From: Planctomycetota bacterium
Lineage (GTDB): Bacteria; Planctomycetota; UBA1135; GCA-002686595
Length of the DNA: 15,524 bases
Direction of reading: 5' to 3'
NCBI GenBank assembly: GCA_022447405.1
Contig: JAKVCE010000014.1
Coordinates: 1-15,524 of the forward strand
Position 1 is the first letter of the stretch, and each line of letters begins with the position of its first letter. Of this stretch, positions 14,141-15,524 are shown one piece after another. The notes under the pieces were generated by a model that did no database searches, had not been told where the DNA came from, and saw nothing but the letters and a program-made list of their open reading frames with translations. The translations under genes and the position numbers were made by a program.

Positions 14141-15524
14141 CTACCGAATGAAGAGGAACTCGTGGGTGTTCAAGAGGGTCCAGATCATGTCCTTCGTCCC
14201 TTGGCGCGGGTCGCCGCGCATGATGCGCAGCCACATCTCTCGCTCTTCTGGACCTGGCTCTCTTGAGAGGACACCGACATAGGCCGTGTTGATCTGCGCC
14301 AGGGGAGCGCGCGCGCGGATCATCTCCCTGCGCAGGACCGCTTGGGTCTGGTCGAGGAGCCGCTCCTCGACGAAGCCGTTCAAGAGGTTGAGCAGCTGCG
14401 GGATGTTGGCGTCCTCGTGCGAGGCGGAGATCAGGTCTCGCTTGCTCTGGCCGAACTGCCTCAGGAAGTGCCCGTCGGGGGCGGGCGAGGGGAGATCAGA
14501 GGCGCGCGCCATGTAGTTCACGCGCAAGCGGTCGCGCCCGCGGACGCCAGTGATCCCGAGGTCGCGCAGAGACTGGACGATGCGCTCGACCGTGACCGTG
14601 TCGCCGCGCTTGCGCGCCTTCTTGAGCTGGTCTGTGAGCATGCGGACGCGGGCAGAGTTTCGTTGGTCATCGTTCTCTCTGCTCTCGCGGCGCATCTCCC
14701 GATAAGCCATCGGGTCTGAGTAGCGCACGATCATGATCTCGAGCTCTTCCTCAAACTCCTCCTCGTCCATGGAGAGCAAGTCCTCATAGGACGCGTAGAT
14801 GTCGAGGGCGACGGCGTCAGGCTCGTTCAAGGTCGCGTCGATGTCCGGCAGGACGAGGGTGAGCATGGAGTCCCAGCACTGCTCCGCGCTCATACGGCGC
14901 ATGATCGGCGCTTGGTGCGCGTAGCCTTCACGGTCCGGGATGCTCTCGCGCTGGTATGCGTCGGTCGTGTAGAGGATCTCGAGGAAGGCGCGGAGGTCAT
15001 AATCGACCTCGCGCATCAGGTCCTCGAGGAGGCTCATGAGCGCAGGGTTGGCTGCGACGGTGTCGTCCTTGATGTCGTCGACGGGCTCGATGAGCGCCAC
15101 GCCGAAGGCGCGCTCCCACATGCGGTTCGCGATCACGGTGGTGAAGCGCGGCGTGTCGCTGTCTGTCAGCCATTCAGAGAAGGCGGCCCTCGAGTCGATC
15201 TCTCGGCGCACGTCCGGGTCGAGGCCCCTGAACCGGCGCATGCGGCGGCGGTCCTTCTTGTCCTTCGGCGGGACGATCGGGTTCAGGCCAGGGTCTTCAC
15301 CGAAGATGGCCTTGGCCTTGACGAAGTCGCCTGGCTCGGCGTCGCTGTACTGATAGTCATCGGGGAGCTTCGCGAGCCCGGTCCCCGTGCCCTTGACCCC
15401 CGTCGCGACGCTCTCGAAGAACTTCCTGAACGCGCCCTGCGCGGACCTGCCGTGCTTCTCGATCTTCTCGTCGAGGATCGGCCGGAAGTGGTCCGCTTGG
15501 TCGAAGTCATCGGCGCGGAAGATG
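14141..15524 (-). CDS. DUF1553 (DUF1549/DUF1553-type) protein, N-terminus beyond window
   Basis: Open to the right edge; 460 C-terminal residues are visible, and the ATG at 15241 is internal, because family sequence (LPDDYQYSDAEPGDFVKAKA; then FGEDPG) continues in frame upstream of it. The DUF1553 domain is clear: FSEWLTDSDTPRFTTVIANR, MWERAFGVALIEPVDDIKDD, PALMSLLEDL, LRAFLEILYTTDAYQRES, PIMRRMSAEQCWDSML, and the typical end WTLLNTHEFLFIR. An acidic insert (LLSMDEEEFEEELEIMI) precedes a charged, probably helical stretch (MAYREMRRESRENDDQRNS). Complete relatives are usually 700-1000 residues with a DUF1549 domain, and often a cytochrome domain, before DUF1553, so that part likely lies beyond the window. 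The enzymatic role is not established; gene pairs of this type with DUF1501 are a hallmark of planctomycetes. First visible gene of the three-gene cassette. Confidence 0.9.
   Translation of the reverse strand, partial: IFRADDFDQADHFRPILDEKIEKHGRSAQGAFRKFFESVATGVKGTGTGLAKLPDDYQYSDAEPGDFVKAKAIFGEDPGLNPIVPPKDKKDRRRMRRFRGLDPDVRREIDSRAAFSEWLTDSDTPRFTTVIANRMWERAFGVALIEPVDDIKDDTVAANPALMSLLEDLMREVDYDLRAFLEILYTTDAYQRESIPDREGYAHQAPIMRRMSAEQCWDSMLTLVLPDIDATLNEPDAVALDIYASYEDLLSMDEEEFEEELEIMIVRYSDPMAYREMRRESRENDDQRNSARVRMLTDQLKKARKRGDTVTVERIVQSLRDLGITGVRGRDRLRVNYMARASDLPSPAPDGHFLRQFGQSKRDLISASHEDANIPQLLNLLNGFVEERLLDQTQAVLRREMIRARAPLAQINTAYVGVLSREPGPEEREMWLRIMRGDPRQGTKDMIWTLLNTHEFLFIR

Noticed and set aside
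14141..15241. ATG at 15241 as the start of the DUF1553 gene
   Set aside because: The frame stays open to the window edge and the upstream residues (LPDDYQYSDAEPGDF) look like family sequence, so the ATG is internal.

Overview
The window is high-GC DNA, and its gene families point strongly to a member of the Planctomycetota. It holds a DUF1553 / DUF1501 / cytochrome-LRR cassette (the DUF1549-DUF1553, DUF1501 and planctomycete-cytochrome families that are expanded in that phylum). It also holds secreted proteins built from NDDC...WF.WTA...CNDDSC repeats, with a C-terminal domain ending in a WYRDP...LSDAL...CP pattern, and a sulfatase-superfamily lipoprotein next to sugar isomerase and Gfo/Idh/MocA genes. 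The lineage within the phylum cannot be fixed from sequence reading alone. No rRNA, tRNA, CRISPR array, insertion sequence or phage gene was seen.

Layout. (1) Positions 1-3484, minus strand: two tandem genes 3 bp apart for secreted multidomain surface proteins that share a repeated, Cys-containing beta-rich module; the second runs off the left edge. (2) Positions 3485-3628: a divergent promoter region. (3) Positions 3629-7399, plus strand: a four-gene sugar or polyol operon encoding an NAD-type short-chain dehydrogenase, a xylose-isomerase-like TIM-barrel isomerase/epimerase, a Gfo/Idh/MocA oxidoreductase split by a one-base frameshift at about 5848-5856, and a ketose 3-epimerase-like TIM barrel that starts at a GTG overlapping the oxidoreductase stop. 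(4) Positions 7491-9782, plus strand: a large lipoprotein with a C-terminal sulfatase-fold domain in which threonine stands at the formylglycine cysteine position. (5) Positions 9802-11645, minus strand: an exported protein with a predicted caspase/CHAT-like His-Cys dyad, a 54-residue His-rich small lipoprotein coupled to it by an ATGA overlap, and an HD-domain phosphohydrolase. A perfect 14-bp palindrome lies in the gap before the HD gene. (6) Positions 11813-15524, minus strand: a DUF1553 protein (its N-terminus is outside the window), then a Tat-exported DUF1501 protein, then a c-type cytochrome domain fused to leucine-rich repeats, tightly packed and translationally coupled.

How the genes fit together. 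The 3629-7399 block looks like a catabolic route that oxidises and epimerises a sugar or cyclitol (NAD-linked oxidation by the SDR and the Gfo/Idh enzyme, C3 epimerisation or isomerisation by the two TIM barrels). The sulfatase-like lipoprotein beside it may release the substrate outside the cytoplasm, but that link is inference from position. The DUF1553/DUF1501/cytochrome cassette is typical of planctomycetes and has no settled biochemical role. The most unfamiliar unit is the caspase-like protein with its overlapping His-rich mini-lipoprotein.
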